DNA from: JAVVXB01 sp036651815
GTDB taxonomy: Bacteria; Bacillota; Clostridia; Christensenellales; CAG-138
Direction: 5' to 3'
Assembly: GCA_036651815.1 (NCBI GenBank)
Contig: JAVVXB010000005.1
Span: forward strand, 39,826-103,825
DNA: 64,000 nt
Part shown: positions 50,247 through 59,929 of the stretch, one piece after another
How the letters are laid out: each line of letters begins with the position of its first letter
How positions within the stretch are numbered: position 1 is the first letter of the stretch
Translations under genes and position numbers: made by a program
The notes under the pieces: model-generated
Told to the model about the DNA's origin: nothing
Seen by the model: only the letters and a program-made list of their open reading frames with translations
Databases searched by the model: none

Positions 50247-51768
50247 GGGCTTCCTCGCTTTCCGCAGTCTCTTGACCGCCCATCATGCTGCCCAGCCTTT
50301 GTACGGTAAGTGCCGCATCGTTCGGCAAAACGCCCATGATACGCCCCCGAAAAAGCACAGCAATACGATCTGAAAGCTCCAATATTTCATCCAAATCTGC
50401 TGAAATCAAAAGTACGCTTTTCCCCGCGTTGCGTTGTTCCATCAGAATGGAACGTACCTGAGCTGTTGCACCCACATCCAGCCCTCTGGTGGGCTGGCAG
50501 GCGACAATCAGCTTTGCGTCCGCCCCCAGTTCACGCGCCAAAATGGCCTTTTGCTGATTTCCACCCGAAAGAAGCCTTACCTGTGTTTGCAGCGAAGGTG
50601 TCTTGATCTGATATTTCTCCACGCAGCGTCGGCCCCAGTCGGCAATTGTTTTCCGTTGCAGTGTCCCGCGGCGGGTAAACGGCGGCTTAGCGTAACAGCG
50701 CAGGATGAGATTTCGGCTCACGTCCATGTCCATCACGAGTCCGTCATGTTGACGATCATCCGAAATATAGGCGATGCCCGCCTCAAAACGCTTGCGGACA
50801 TTTTTCCTGCTGATTTCGCGCCCCTCTAAATATAACTCGCCACGACTCATTCCGCAGACGCCGCAGATTGCTTCGGCCAATTCCTTCTGTCCGTTGCCGT
50901 CTACGCCGGCGATACCAAGTATTTCACCGGGGTATACCGCAAGGGAAACGTTCAACCGAGGTATCTGATTGTGCTGCACCACAGCCTCCCGCAACTCCAG
51001 CAGGGGCGTATCGATTTCTTTTCTTTGGGAGCGGAGCGATCGTGGCGGCATTTCCCTGCCGATCATCAGTTCGGAGAGAGATTTTGTATCCGTATCTGCC
51101 GTAAGCAGCGTCTCGACGTTTTTTCCATTTCGTAAAATGGTCACTCGATCGCTGATTTCCATGATTTCGGACATGCGGTGCGTTATCAGAATTACGGCAT
51201 GTCCTTCTGCCCGCAGCCTTCTCAACACGTGAAAGAAGTCTTCGGTCTCTTTGGGTGTGAGTACGGCGGTTGGCTCATCCAAAATCAAAAGCTTCGTCTT
51301 CCGGTAAAGCGCTTTTAAGATCTCCACACGCTGTTGTTCACCCACCGACAACGCAGAAATCTTCTTTTGCGGATCGGCCACCAAACCATAGCGCTCCGCG
51401 AGGGCGCTGATCTGTTCCGCAATTTTGGCGGTATCAACAAAGGGATATCCCTCCGCCCGCAGTCCAAGAATCATGTTTTGCAATACCGTCATCGTTGGAA
51501 CCAACGCAAAATGCTGATGCACCATCCCGATGCCGGTGCACAGGGCATCCATAGGGGAAACAAACTCCACCCGCTTTCCTTCCCAGAATATATCGCCGCT
51601 GTCTGCCCGATATAGCCCATATAGAATATTCATCAGGGTGGTTTTCCCTGCGCCGTTTTCACCCAGCAACGCATGAATTTCTCCTGTGCGCACTGCAAGG
51701 TTTACGTCGTCGTTGGCGATCACACCCGGAAAAGCTTTGGTAATATGCTTCATTTCCAGAAGTTCCAT
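50239..51768 (-). CDS. BMP-type ABC transporter ATPase (tandem domains)
   Basis: A 509-residue double ATPase. The first domain has Walker A GENGAGKTT, signature LSVGEQQRVEILKAL and Walker B LLILDEPTA. The second has IAGVDGNGQKEL, RLLSGGNQQKAILAREL and LIVACQPTRGLDVG. It is a paralogue of the product of 21877-23427. The ATG at 51768 with AAGGAAG nine bases upstream is preferred over a TTG at 51789. Confidence 0.93.
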   Translation of the reverse strand: MELLEMKHITKAFPGVIANDDVNLAVRTGEIHALLGENGAGKTTLMNILYGLYRADSGDIFWEGKRVEFVSPMDALCTGIGMVHQHFALVPTMTVLQNMILGLRAEGYPFVDTAKIAEQISALAERYGLVADPQKKISALSVGEQQRVEILKALYRKTKLLILDEPTAVLTPKETEDFFHVLRRLRAEGHAVILITHRMSEIMEISDRVTILRNGKNVETLLTADTDTKSLSELMIGREMPPRSLRSQRKEIDTPLLELREAVVQHNQIPRLNVSLAVYPGEILGIAGVDGNGQKELAEAICGVCGMSRGELYLEGREISRKNVRKRFEAGIAYISDDRQHDGLVMDMDVSRNLILRCYAKPPFTRRGTLQRKTIADWGRRCVEKYQIKTPSLQTQVRLLSGGNQQKAILARELGADAKLIVACQPTRGLDVGATAQVRSILMEQRNAGKSVLLISADLDEILELSDRIAVLFRGRIMGVLPNDAALTVQRLGSMMGGQETAESEEAHA

Positions 51769-51839
51769 GGCTTGGTACTTCCTTTCCAAATAACAGCATA
51801 CGGCTCCGCCAGATGCGAAACCGTATGCATGAATCTAGT

Positions 51840-52835
51840 TTAGTCCGTCAACTGCGAAACGGAGGCAACTTCTAGTGTTCCATCCTTAATGGACGTCACC
51901 AGCTTTGCAATATTATCCTGCACGTCCTTCGGAATTTTTTCTGCAAATTCATGAAAAGGTGCAATATCGATCATGCCAGCACTCATGCCCAGCTCGTAAA
52001 GTCCGCCCTTGAATTTTCCGTCCACCACATCCTGCACAGCTGCCTTAATCAGTTTCGGGGTTGACCAAATATCGCTGCAAAGAATGGTATTGGGTGCGAG
52101 TTCCCACTGATCGTCGGTGTTGCCGGTGGCAAAGATTCCGGCTTCTTCGGCTGCTTTGATGGCTCCATTGCCTGCCTGATTGGCGCAATGGGAGATAACA
52201 TCCGCACCATTATCGATCATGGCCTGAGCGGCCTGCTTGCCCTTGGCTACATCGGTGAATGAACCTGTAAAGGTATAAAATACCAGAATTTTCGGATTAA
52301 CGCTTATGGCGCCCTGTTTATACCCTTCAATGATTTTAATCTGAGAAGGTCCTTCCATGCCCGCGATCATGCCGATTTTGTTGGTTTTGCTCATGGAGGC
52401 CGCTAAGGCGCCCATCACATAGCTGCCATCCTTGCCGCCTAATTCATAAGAAGCTACATTGTCGGACTGTGCGCTGGCGTTTGTGCATACAAATTTCACA
52501 TTCGGAAATTTTGCGCCAACCGCAAGAGCCGGATCACCAAATTGAAAGCCATGACCGATGATCAGGTCATATCCCTGAGAAGCATAGTCCGTAAAAACCG
52601 CTTCGATATCTGTCGTTTCAACGTTTTCAGTATAGGAAACCTTGACACCCAGATCCTTCTCTGCCAGCAGCAGGCCTTCATATGCGCCTGCACAGAATCC
52701 GCCATCGTTTACCGGGCCGGATACACACAGCGCCACCTTCAAGGGGGCATCCGCCTTCTCTTCTTGGGGCGTCGCAACGCAGCCCATCGCCAGTACCATC
52801 AGCGCCACCAATGTAATAATCAATCCCTTTTTCAT
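51840..52835 (-). CDS. BMP-family binding lipoprotein
   Basis: A 331-residue lipoprotein (lipobox LAMGC, Cys19) of the basic-membrane-protein/PnrA group. The signature region reads GPVNDGGFCAGAYEGLLLAE near residue 42, in place of DDKSFNQ in the other copy. ASQGYDLIIGHGFQFGDPAL and GADVISHCANQAGNGAI are typical. The ATG at 52835 has AGGAGGAAGAAA upstream; the longer frame to 52916 is not used. As first gene of the operon it binds the imported purine-like ligand for the ATPase and permeases downstream. Confidence 0.92.
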   Translation of the reverse strand: MKKGLIITLVALMVLAMGCVATPQEEKADAPLKVALCVSGPVNDGGFCAGAYEGLLLAEKDLGVKVSYTENVETTDIEAVFTDYASQGYDLIIGHGFQFGDPALAVGAKFPNVKFVCTNASAQSDNVASYELGGKDGSYVMGALAASMSKTNKIGMIAGMEGPSQIKIIEGYKQGAISVNPKILVFYTFTGSFTDVAKGKQAAQAMIDNGADVISHCANQAGNGAIKAAEEAGIFATGNTDDQWELAPNTILCSDIWSTPKLIKAAVQDVVDGKFKGGLYELGMSAGMIDIAPFHEFAEKIPKDVQDNIAKLVTSIKDGTLEVASVSQLTD

Positions 52836-52986
52836 TTTCTTCCTCCTAAACCTTTGTTCTAATAAGCTTATAATGCAACAGATTGCGACAACAAAACGGT
52901 TATAACCCAGCCTCATCTCCTTCTTGCGTGATCATTGCACGGTATTATTCATAAGAAGTTTGGTTCTAATTCAGTTAATGCTGTAA

Positions 52987-53015
52987 ATTATATCGCATTT
53001 TGTTCTCTATTGGAA
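52987..53015 (-). promoter_or_regulatory. Promoter of the second BMP importer operon
   Basis: Minus-strand TTCCAA (53015-53010), 17-base spacer, TATAAT (52992-52987). The -10 is consensus, the -35 weak, which is common in activated or derepressed promoters. The leader is about 150 bases. I looked for a purine riboswitch in it and saw none. Confidence 0.55.
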
Positions 53016-53055
53016 TACTATTTGCAATTGTTTCTTTTTTACAGAATTTATTGTA

Positions 53056-53064
53056 TGGTATAAT
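53056..53064 (+). promoter_or_regulatory. Extended -10 promoter of the XRE-cupin gene
   Basis: TGGTATAAT combines a consensus TATAAT (53059-53064) with a TG extension. Its start lies divergent from, and close to, the importer promoter at 52987-53015. Confidence 0.6.
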
Positions 53065-53112
53065 CAAATAGCGTCTACATAGATAAATCGGATAGGATGG
53101 GTTGTACAAATC

Positions 53113-53667
53113 ATGGATATCAGCTATAGAAACACAAAGCGCATTCGCAAAGGCAAAAAACTGAGTCTGCGAGACCTATCAGAAAAAAGTGGTCTTTCCA
53201 TTTCCTTTTTAAGCAATTACGAAAATGGAAAAGTCAACATTACCATCGCCTCCCTGCATCAAATAGCAGAGGCTTTAGACGTCCCCATCAAACTGCTACT
53301 GGCCACCGAGGAGGATAACACCATTCTGGTGGTTCCAAAAGACAGCCGCTATGCGGTTATCCAGCATGCTTCCCCAACCAGACCTGCCATACAGGAATTT
53401 TTGACCCGCGGTGCCACCTTCGATATGCAGGTAACCGTCGTACACCTGCCGCCCCACATGGACTCTGGTAAGCCGGTTTATCACCAGAGTGAAGAATTTA
53501 TATTTGTTTTAAAAGGCAATGTTACGTTGCTGTTCAGCGATCATGAAGATCTGGTATTAAAAGAAGGCGATATGGCTTATTATGATGCCCATTATCGTCA
53601 CTGTTGGCGCAACGATACCAGCCAAGAAGCTGAGTTTTTAGCTGTCGCCAGTCAACGTGGCTTTTGA
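53113..53667 (+). CDS. XRE-family regulator with C-terminal cupin
   Basis: A 184-residue regulator. Residues 8-65 are an XRE-type helix-turn-helix (KLSLRDLSEKSGLSISFLSN, then YENGKVNITIASLHQIAEAL). Residues about 105-180 are a cupin ligand-sensing domain (PVYHQSEEFIFVLKGNVTLL, LKEGDMAYYDAHYRHCW). The layout is like PuuR/SinR-type metabolite regulators. It is divergent from the second BMP importer and likely controls it, sensing the imported compound or a product. The ribosome binding site is weak (GGATGGG). Confidence 0.9.
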   Translation: MDISYRNTKRIRKGKKLSLRDLSEKSGLSISFLSNYENGKVNITIASLHQIAEALDVPIKLLLATEEDNTILVVPKDSRYAVIQHASPTRPAIQEFLTRGATFDMQVTVVHLPPHMDSGKPVYHQSEEFIFVLKGNVTLLFSDHEDLVLKEGDMAYYDAHYRHCWRNDTSQEAEFLAVASQRGF

Positions 53668-53766
53668 TGCTCAGTATCTAGGCATTCGCATTTTCATCAA
53701 ACTCGCAATGCTTTTTTAATTTTCATCGCAACAAGAAATGATGCGCAAAATTTTGTATGACCCTTC

Positions 53767-53797
53767 AAAAAACCCGCATCGGCAATGCCATAGCGGG
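53767..53797 (-). terminator. Terminator of the signalling operon
   Basis: On the minus strand CCCGC (53797-53793) pairs with GCGGG (53777-53773), with an inner stem (ATGGCA/TGCCGAT, imperfect), followed by six T residues. It lies about 100 bases past the stop of the kinase gene. Confidence 0.65.
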
Positions 53798-53899
53798 CCT
53801 TAATATCCATAAAAACTTGTGTGTCGTCTGCTTGATTCATCGCGGTTAACCAAAACATCGAGCAGTTTTAGGCCGGATGTATTGCTGTTTCCTTACAAT

Positions 53900-56800
53900 T
53901 CAAGCATTGCATTCATTGTTTTGCATCAGCTGTTGCAGGGTTTGGTAGAGTAGCGTCGGTTCCAAGGGCTTGGCAAGATGCACATTCATGCCCGCATTTT
54001 TGGATTTAATGACATCACCGTCAAAAGCGTTGGCCGACATTGCAATGATGGGCACAACTTCTGCCCATGCGCTGCCCAGTTTCCGGATGCACTCAGCGGC
54101 CTGCAAACCATCCATTACCGGCATTCTGATATCCATCAAGACTGCGTCATATGGATGATCCAAGGCGGCGGCAAACATCGCAAGACCTATTTTTCCGTTT
54201 TCTGCCACATCAACCACAGCGTTTTTAAATTCCAACAGTTTTTTGGCAATCATAATATTGAGTGCATGGTCCTCCACCAGCAGAAATCTCTTTCCGGTGA
54301 AATCATATTCCATATGTTTTTCGAATACGTTATCCGATGTTGGAATCTCTGCGGAATCCTGCGGAATCCCAAGCGGAATATAAACGGTGAAGATTGTGCC
54401 AACGCCTCTCGTGCTTTTTACAAAAATGTCTCCACCCATAAGTCGCGCCAGGTTTTTCGAGATGGCCAGTCCCAAGCCAGTGCCGCCATAGCTGGAAATC
54501 GAGCTGTTATGTTCCTGTGAAAACGGCTTAAAAATATTCGGTAAAAACGCTTCGCTGATTCCTACGCCTGTATCGCTGATTTTAAAGCATAGATTCGCCT
54601 TCATCCCATCGGTGTCAATTTGAGAAATATCCAGACGTACGGTTCCCCCCTGCGGTGTGAACTTCACAGCGTTGGAAAGAATATTGATTAAAATCTGCTG
54701 AAGTCGGATCCCGTCGCCGATGTACCGGTCCTTGCAACCAGAAAATTCTGTCATTACATACGTCACGCCTTTTTCTGCTGCCTGTACGCCAATGATCGTA
54801 TCAATGGCATACAGCACATGATGGCATAGTATCAGTTCGTTTTTCAGCATCACTTTCCCACTTTCAATTTTCGACATATCCAAAATATCATTGAGTAGCG
54901 ATAATAAATACCTGGAAGAATACTGTGATTTTTCAATGCAGTCCAGCACAAATGCTTTATCATCCAAGTTTTGTGCTGCAATCTGTGCCATACCCATGAT
55001 CGCATTCATCGGAGTTCTGATTTCATGGCTGATGCGGGACAAAAACTCCGATTTTGCGGCGTTGGCGTGCTCCGCCATTTTCACGGTCTCAACAAGCTCT
55101 TGGTTCTTTTTCTCCTGCTCCATGACAGCCGCCGTAATATCCGTCCTTGTCATAAGAAACGTTTTTAATTTGCGATCAATATAACTAAAGCGCAACTGTT
55201 TTTTATTCATCTTTCCACTTTGATCCAGCACCCCATAAAAACTGCTATAGGTGCCATGGGCGTTCAATTGCGCAAGGATATTTTTAACCGTGATTTCCTT
55301 CACAACACGGGGAATGTCCTCTTCACAGATAAACCGCCGCACATATTCCTGCGTGTCCTCTTCAAAATGTTCACTCTCATGTGCATAGGTATTGCACAAA
55401 TTGTTTTCGCTGTATCGAACCGCAGAATTTCGTTCTGCATCTACCACAACCAAAAAGTCATAATCGGTTTTTACGATCGCATTCATGACATCCTGCATGG
55501 TTCTTTCATTTGTGATATCGATGGAATACAAAAATGCGACAATATCGTGATCCTCCGCCCTTCTCATCATATGGACCGTCGCAACCGTCCAATATCTGCG
55601 TCCATCAATGATTCTGGTAAGCTCCAGCGACAACGTTGTTTCTCCGTTTATAAAATGTCGAATCAGCGCATCCCGATTAAAAACCGCCTTGCACTGTTTT
55701 TGCAGCTCTTTCGTAGTCAGTTCGGTATACACTTGGTCAAAATAATCTTGCGCCGTTTTTGCGTGACTCATATGTGCCGAAATTTCTAAAAAATTACTTC
55801 TGTAATCCAAAATCGTATTTTTCGTCAGGTTTACGTTGATCGATGCCATTGTCACTTTTTGCATTGCTTCCCGATAGGACAGTTCGTCACGATAACGTTT
55901 TTCCGCTTCTTTTTCTTTTGTTACATCCTGCCCAACGCAGTATGCTCTGACAGGATTTCCGTTATCATCAAAAATATTGGTATAAACTGCCCGCTCACAC
56001 CAAAACTCAGCATCGCTTTTCTCTCGAATCCAGAGATCGGCAGTCACCTCCGCCTCACCATTTTTTAATCTTTGGATCATATCGAAAAGTAGAAGAGCAC
56101 TGTCCTCTCTTATATGTTTAAGTGCAATAACTGAGCTGAGAAAATTTGGAATAATGGTATCTTGGAGGGTTATCCTTAGCGATTTAGAAAAAATATACAT
56201 CGTGTCCCTATGATAATCATATTCCCAAATATTGATGCTAGAGACTTTTATTGCAGCAGCATAGCGGACTTCGCTTTCGCGAAGCGCTTGCTCAGCCTTG
56301 AACTGTTCATGTACATCGGTAAATACGGTATACAAAATGAGCGAACCGTCCTGCGCCGCCATCAATTGTCCCGTTACGCGCATCCAGTGATAGCCGCCGT
56401 CTTTTTGCAGGACACGATGGGTGTAATCAAATTTTCGCTTTTCCGCATAAGCCGCTTTGACAGCGTCGATCAATCCCTGCCGATCATCCGGATGAAAAAC
56501 ATCGAGGGTGGAATTGCGGGTTGCCTCGCAGTATTCTGCCTTGGTCATGCCGCAGAGTTCGTATACGCGGTCGCTAATAAAAATTGGCGTGATTTTCTCA
56601 TCCCAAATATACATGCCTACACCGCCGGGAATGGAATTGATTAAGGTTTCATATTTTCGCGCACCTGCGAGAATGGTCTCTTCCATTTGCTTTTGTTTCG
56701 TAATATCGGTGTAATAGGCGCAAATAATCTCCTCGCCGTTTTCAGTAAGCGCGTGCCGTGAATTCTGGCAAATCCAAATGCAACTGCCGTCTTTTTTTAC

Positions 56801-57070
56801 AGCACGATAGGATATCTCATAAGACTCAAATTTTCCATTCCGCTTGCCTGATTCCTTTTTCAGGCGGCTCTTATCCTCGGCATGCACGAAGTTCCAAGCA
56901 GATTCCTGACAGGACTGATTGAATGCATCCGTGTCGTCAAACCCAAGCATCTGGGCAAATCGTTCATTTACAAAAAGAATTTCCAAGTTCGCCGAAGCCT
57001 TCACTATCATCATTCCGATCGGAAGTGCAAACGACAGTAGGTCCACAGGGATTTGCGTAACCTTCTTCAT
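53900..57070 (-). CDS. Multi-PAS hybrid histidine kinase
   Basis: A 1056-residue cytoplasmic hybrid kinase with no membrane segment. PAS-type domains occupy about residues 12-125 (ending YYTDITKQKQMEE), 135-262 (FTDVHEQFKAE), 265-395 (YCVGQDVTKEKEAE) and probably two more to 650 (YSIDITNERTM). The kinase core has SRISHEIRTPMNAIMGMA with His682, then the ATPase motifs NAVKFTPQGG, ISDTGVGI and GGTGLGLAISKNLARLMGG. A C-terminal receiver (LLVEDHALNIMIAKKLLEF, Asp980 in VLMDIRMPVMDG) accepts the phosphate. It starts three bases from the previous gene's stop and is last in the operon. The signals sensed are unknown; its partner for phosphotransfer is probably the neighbouring receiver domains. Confidence 0.93.
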   Translation of the reverse strand: MKKVTQIPVDLLSFALPIGMMIVKASANLEILFVNERFAQMLGFDDTDAFNQSCQESAWNFVHAEDKSRLKKESGKRNGKFESYEISYRAVKKDGSCIWICQNSRHALTENGEEIICAYYTDITKQKQMEETILAGARKYETLINSIPGGVGMYIWDEKITPIFISDRVYELCGMTKAEYCEATRNSTLDVFHPDDRQGLIDAVKAAYAEKRKFDYTHRVLQKDGGYHWMRVTGQLMAAQDGSLILYTVFTDVHEQFKAEQALRESEVRYAAAIKVSSINIWEYDYHRDTMYIFSKSLRITLQDTIIPNFLSSVIALKHIREDSALLLFDMIQRLKNGEAEVTADLWIREKSDAEFWCERAVYTNIFDDNGNPVRAYCVGQDVTKEKEAEKRYRDELSYREAMQKVTMASINVNLTKNTILDYRSNFLEISAHMSHAKTAQDYFDQVYTELTTKELQKQCKAVFNRDALIRHFINGETTLSLELTRIIDGRRYWTVATVHMMRRAEDHDIVAFLYSIDITNERTMQDVMNAIVKTDYDFLVVVDAERNSAVRYSENNLCNTYAHESEHFEEDTQEYVRRFICEEDIPRVVKEITVKNILAQLNAHGTYSSFYGVLDQSGKMNKKQLRFSYIDRKLKTFLMTRTDITAAVMEQEKKNQELVETVKMAEHANAAKSEFLSRISHEIRTPMNAIMGMAQIAAQNLDDKAFVLDCIEKSQYSSRYLLSLLNDILDMSKIESGKVMLKNELILCHHVLYAIDTIIGVQAAEKGVTYVMTEFSGCKDRYIGDGIRLQQILINILSNAVKFTPQGGTVRLDISQIDTDGMKANLCFKISDTGVGISEAFLPNIFKPFSQEHNSSISSYGGTGLGLAISKNLARLMGGDIFVKSTRGVGTIFTVYIPLGIPQDSAEIPTSDNVFEKHMEYDFTGKRFLLVEDHALNIMIAKKLLEFKNAVVDVAENGKIGLAMFAAALDHPYDAVLMDIRMPVMDGLQAAECIRKLGSAWAEVVPIIAMSANAFDGDVIKSKNAGMNVHLAKPLEPTLLYQTLQQLMQNNECNA

Positions 57071-57073
57071 GCT

Positions 57074-59929
57074 TTACTCCTCCTTCTCCAGAAAGTGTTG
57101 TATCGTTTGATATAAAAGCAATGGCTCAATCGGTTTTGCTAAATGCGCATTCATACCGGCAGCCTTTGTTTTTTCAATATCCTCCTCAAAAGCGTTGGCT
57201 GTCATCGCGATAATCGGGATCGTTTTTGCATCATTTTTTCGCATATGGCGAATTGCTTTTGCGGTAATCAGTCCGTCCATAATTGGCATCTGGATATCCA
57301 TTAAAATTGCATCGTAATAGCCGTCCGCTTTTTGCGCATAAGTTTCAATTGCCTGAAGACCGTTTTCGGCGGTTTCCACCGCTAGATTTTTTGCGTTTAA
57401 TAGCTTTTTTGCGACCTCGATATTAAGGGCGTGATCTTCCACAAGCAGCACCCTTTTCCCCAAAAAATCATATTGTTTCATCACAGTCTGGTTGGGCTTA
57501 TGCTCTCTCTCATTGTAAATTTTTTCAAACGCAGAATGCAGGGAAGATCGGAACAAAGGCTTTGTAATGAGCATATTGACACCGGCCTGTTTTGCCTCCA
57601 CTTCAATGGCTGCCCAGTCATAGGCTGTCATAATGATAATTGTAACTTCCGGCCCGACAATTTTTCGAATTTCGCGGGTGGTTTCAATGCCATCCATATC
57701 CGGCATCTTCCAATCAACCAAAACCACATCGTAAAACTCTTTCTTTCCCAACTTATTACGGATGGTATCCACCGCCATTGCGCCAGAGATCACATATTCC
57801 GCCTGTATATTCATATCCGAAAGCACCTGCATGGTATGCTGGCAGATCATCATATCATCATCCACAATCAATGTTTTCAGTCTTTCAAAAGGAACGTTCG
57901 ATTTTGATTGCGTGATTTGTTTACTATCCTTAGGGATGCCCAGCTTTACTTCAACAATAAATTCGCTTCCAACGTCCTTGATGCTATTGACGCTGATTTT
58001 ACCATCCATGAGATCCAGTAAATTCTTACAAATGGCTAGCCCCAATCCCGTTCCACCATATGTGGAGATTGCGCCTGTACGAGCCTGCTCAAACGGTTCA
58101 AAAAGATGAGGCATAAATTCTTCGCTGATACCCATCCCCGTATCGTTTATTGCAAATCTCACCACCGCTTCATCCTGTCTGACTTTTTCCTGATGGATCA
58201 TCAATTGTACCCTCCCGCCATGGGGCGTAAATTTAATGGCATTTGAAATTATATTGATAAGAATCTGCTGCAGCTTCATTGCATCACCGACATAATAATC
58301 CTCAAGGAAGCTGGTCAGGATCACGTCATATTCCACCCCTTTTTGTTCCGCTTGTACGTGGCATATGCTATTAATTCCATTTAAAAATTCTTCAAATGGA
58401 ATGTTTTCATGACGAATTAATACTTTCCCGCTCTCAATTCTGGACATATCCAGAATGTCGTTGATGAGGGTCAGCAAAAAGCGGGCGGATATTCCAACCT
58501 TGGACAGATATTCCGCCACCTGTTCCGGATCGTTCACGCAGCCCGCAGCCAGGGTTGACATTCCAATAATGGTGTTCATGGGCGTTCTGATCTCGTGGCT
58601 CATACGAGACAAAAATTCTGACTTTGCTCGGTTGGCTTGCTGAGCAGCTAGCAGAGCATTCTTGAGTGCCTCGTTTTTCTGCTGTTGTTCATAATAGATC
58701 GCAGTAATATCGGTTCTGGTTACAATAATCTTTTTGCGAGGCTTATCAAGATAGGAAAACTGAAGTTTCTTCCGGCTGATGCTGCCATCCAGTTCCTTAA
58801 CTCGGCAATAAGAGGTGAAGATATCTTGCTTTTCCAGTTGTTTAAATAGATTATCATAGGACATATCATGGATGTTCTGTTCGATATCCTCTTCCACCAA
58901 AAACTCGTGCGCATACTGCTCGATTTCTGTTTTATAACCACTGGTATAAAAAGGTGGAATTGGGGTCTTCCCATCTGTTTTTGCATAAACGGTATAGTTG
59001 TCGGTAATTGCATCCAACAGTGCCAGATAGTCATAGTCCATGTTCACCACGGTTTCGACAATCGCTTGTTCCATCTTTCTCCAATGAATATCGCTTGCAT
59101 AGATGTATGCCTCGATATCATGTGTTTTCGGATTTTGGATCATATTAATCTCTACTTTGATCCAAATGATGTTGTTCCCGCCAAAGCTTACATACGCTTC
59201 CTTCGCAGCGCTTGTTTTCCCTTCCTGAAAGCTCTTGAGCAGGCTCTCTCTGTTAAAAATCTTCTTGTATTTTTCCAGGTCGTCCGCATCCAAATGGGTC
59301 GCATATTCACGCTCAAAAAAGCCGTCAACGGTTCCGTTGCCTTGAAAACTCTGAATGACCGGATTATTGCTTTGCCCATCCTCGCAGGTATTTTGCGATA
59401 AATTCATCTTGAAAGATCCGATGACGTCCTGATTATGTACTTTCCGCCATGTGATTTCTTCGTTATAACGTTCCTCCATCTTCACACGTTCCGTAATGTC
59501 TATCGCTGCCCCGACCGCCTTAATCGGTTTCGCGTTATCATCAAAAATATTGATATACGTAATCTCGTTCCACCACCAAATGTTGGGGTCTTCATTTCGC
59601 CAACGTCCTACGCTTTTGGCAGTTTTCTCACCAGCAAAGATTTTATCAAACATTTCTAAAAGAGCCGGCACATCGTCAGGATGCAATGGGCTATCACTTG
59701 CGGCAAACACTTCCGGAACGTTATGAATGACGCTGATATTGTTGAATGCCTTGATACGGGAAGCGTTATTGAGATTGTAAATCGTTCTGCTTTGAATATC
59801 AAAAATCCAATAAGTCAGGCCGGTCAGCTTGATCACTTGGATGTAGCTGTCTTCAAGCCGTGCTTGAAGATCCTTCGTTTCTGGGTTGCTACTTTTTGTT
59901 TCCTCATGCGCCGCGTTATTTTTCTCCAC
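57074..59929 (-). CDS. PAS-containing hybrid histidine kinase with two receivers
   Basis: A 951-residue cytoplasmic hybrid kinase. PAS-like domains fill residues 25-400 (ending AAIDITERVKMEE, YASDIHWRKMEQA and VTRTDITAIYYEQ). The kinase core has SRMSHEIRTPMNTIIGMS with His445, NAIKFTPHGG, INDTGMGI and GGTGLGLAICKNLLDLMDG. Two receivers follow, with Asp739 (VLVDWKMPDMDG) and Asp878 (ILMDIQMPIMDG). The start is a GTG at 59929 with GGGAGG nine bases upstream; it overlaps the preceding gene by 14 bases. It is paralogous to the downstream kinase over the core. Together the three genes could form a multi-input phosphorelay. Confidence 0.93.
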   Translation of the reverse strand: MEKNNAAHEETKSSNPETKDLQARLEDSYIQVIKLTGLTYWIFDIQSRTIYNLNNASRIKAFNNISVIHNVPEVFAASDSPLHPDDVPALLEMFDKIFAGEKTAKSVGRWRNEDPNIWWWNEITYINIFDDNAKPIKAVGAAIDITERVKMEERYNEEITWRKVHNQDVIGSFKMNLSQNTCEDGQSNNPVIQSFQGNGTVDGFFEREYATHLDADDLEKYKKIFNRESLLKSFQEGKTSAAKEAYVSFGGNNIIWIKVEINMIQNPKTHDIEAYIYASDIHWRKMEQAIVETVVNMDYDYLALLDAITDNYTVYAKTDGKTPIPPFYTSGYKTEIEQYAHEFLVEEDIEQNIHDMSYDNLFKQLEKQDIFTSYCRVKELDGSISRKKLQFSYLDKPRKKIIVTRTDITAIYYEQQQKNEALKNALLAAQQANRAKSEFLSRMSHEIRTPMNTIIGMSTLAAGCVNDPEQVAEYLSKVGISARFLLTLINDILDMSRIESGKVLIRHENIPFEEFLNGINSICHVQAEQKGVEYDVILTSFLEDYYVGDAMKLQQILINIISNAIKFTPHGGRVQLMIHQEKVRQDEAVVRFAINDTGMGISEEFMPHLFEPFEQARTGAISTYGGTGLGLAICKNLLDLMDGKISVNSIKDVGSEFIVEVKLGIPKDSKQITQSKSNVPFERLKTLIVDDDMMICQHTMQVLSDMNIQAEYVISGAMAVDTIRNKLGKKEFYDVVLVDWKMPDMDGIETTREIRKIVGPEVTIIIMTAYDWAAIEVEAKQAGVNMLITKPLFRSSLHSAFEKIYNEREHKPNQTVMKQYDFLGKRVLLVEDHALNIEVAKKLLNAKNLAVETAENGLQAIETYAQKADGYYDAILMDIQMPIMDGLITAKAIRHMRKNDAKTIPIIAMTANAFEEDIEKTKAAGMNAHLAKPIEPLLLYQTIQHFLEKEE

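Noticed and set aside
52836..52992. A purine riboswitch before the second BMP importer
   Set aside because: The conserved paired loops of the purine aptamer could not be found in the roughly 150-base leader.
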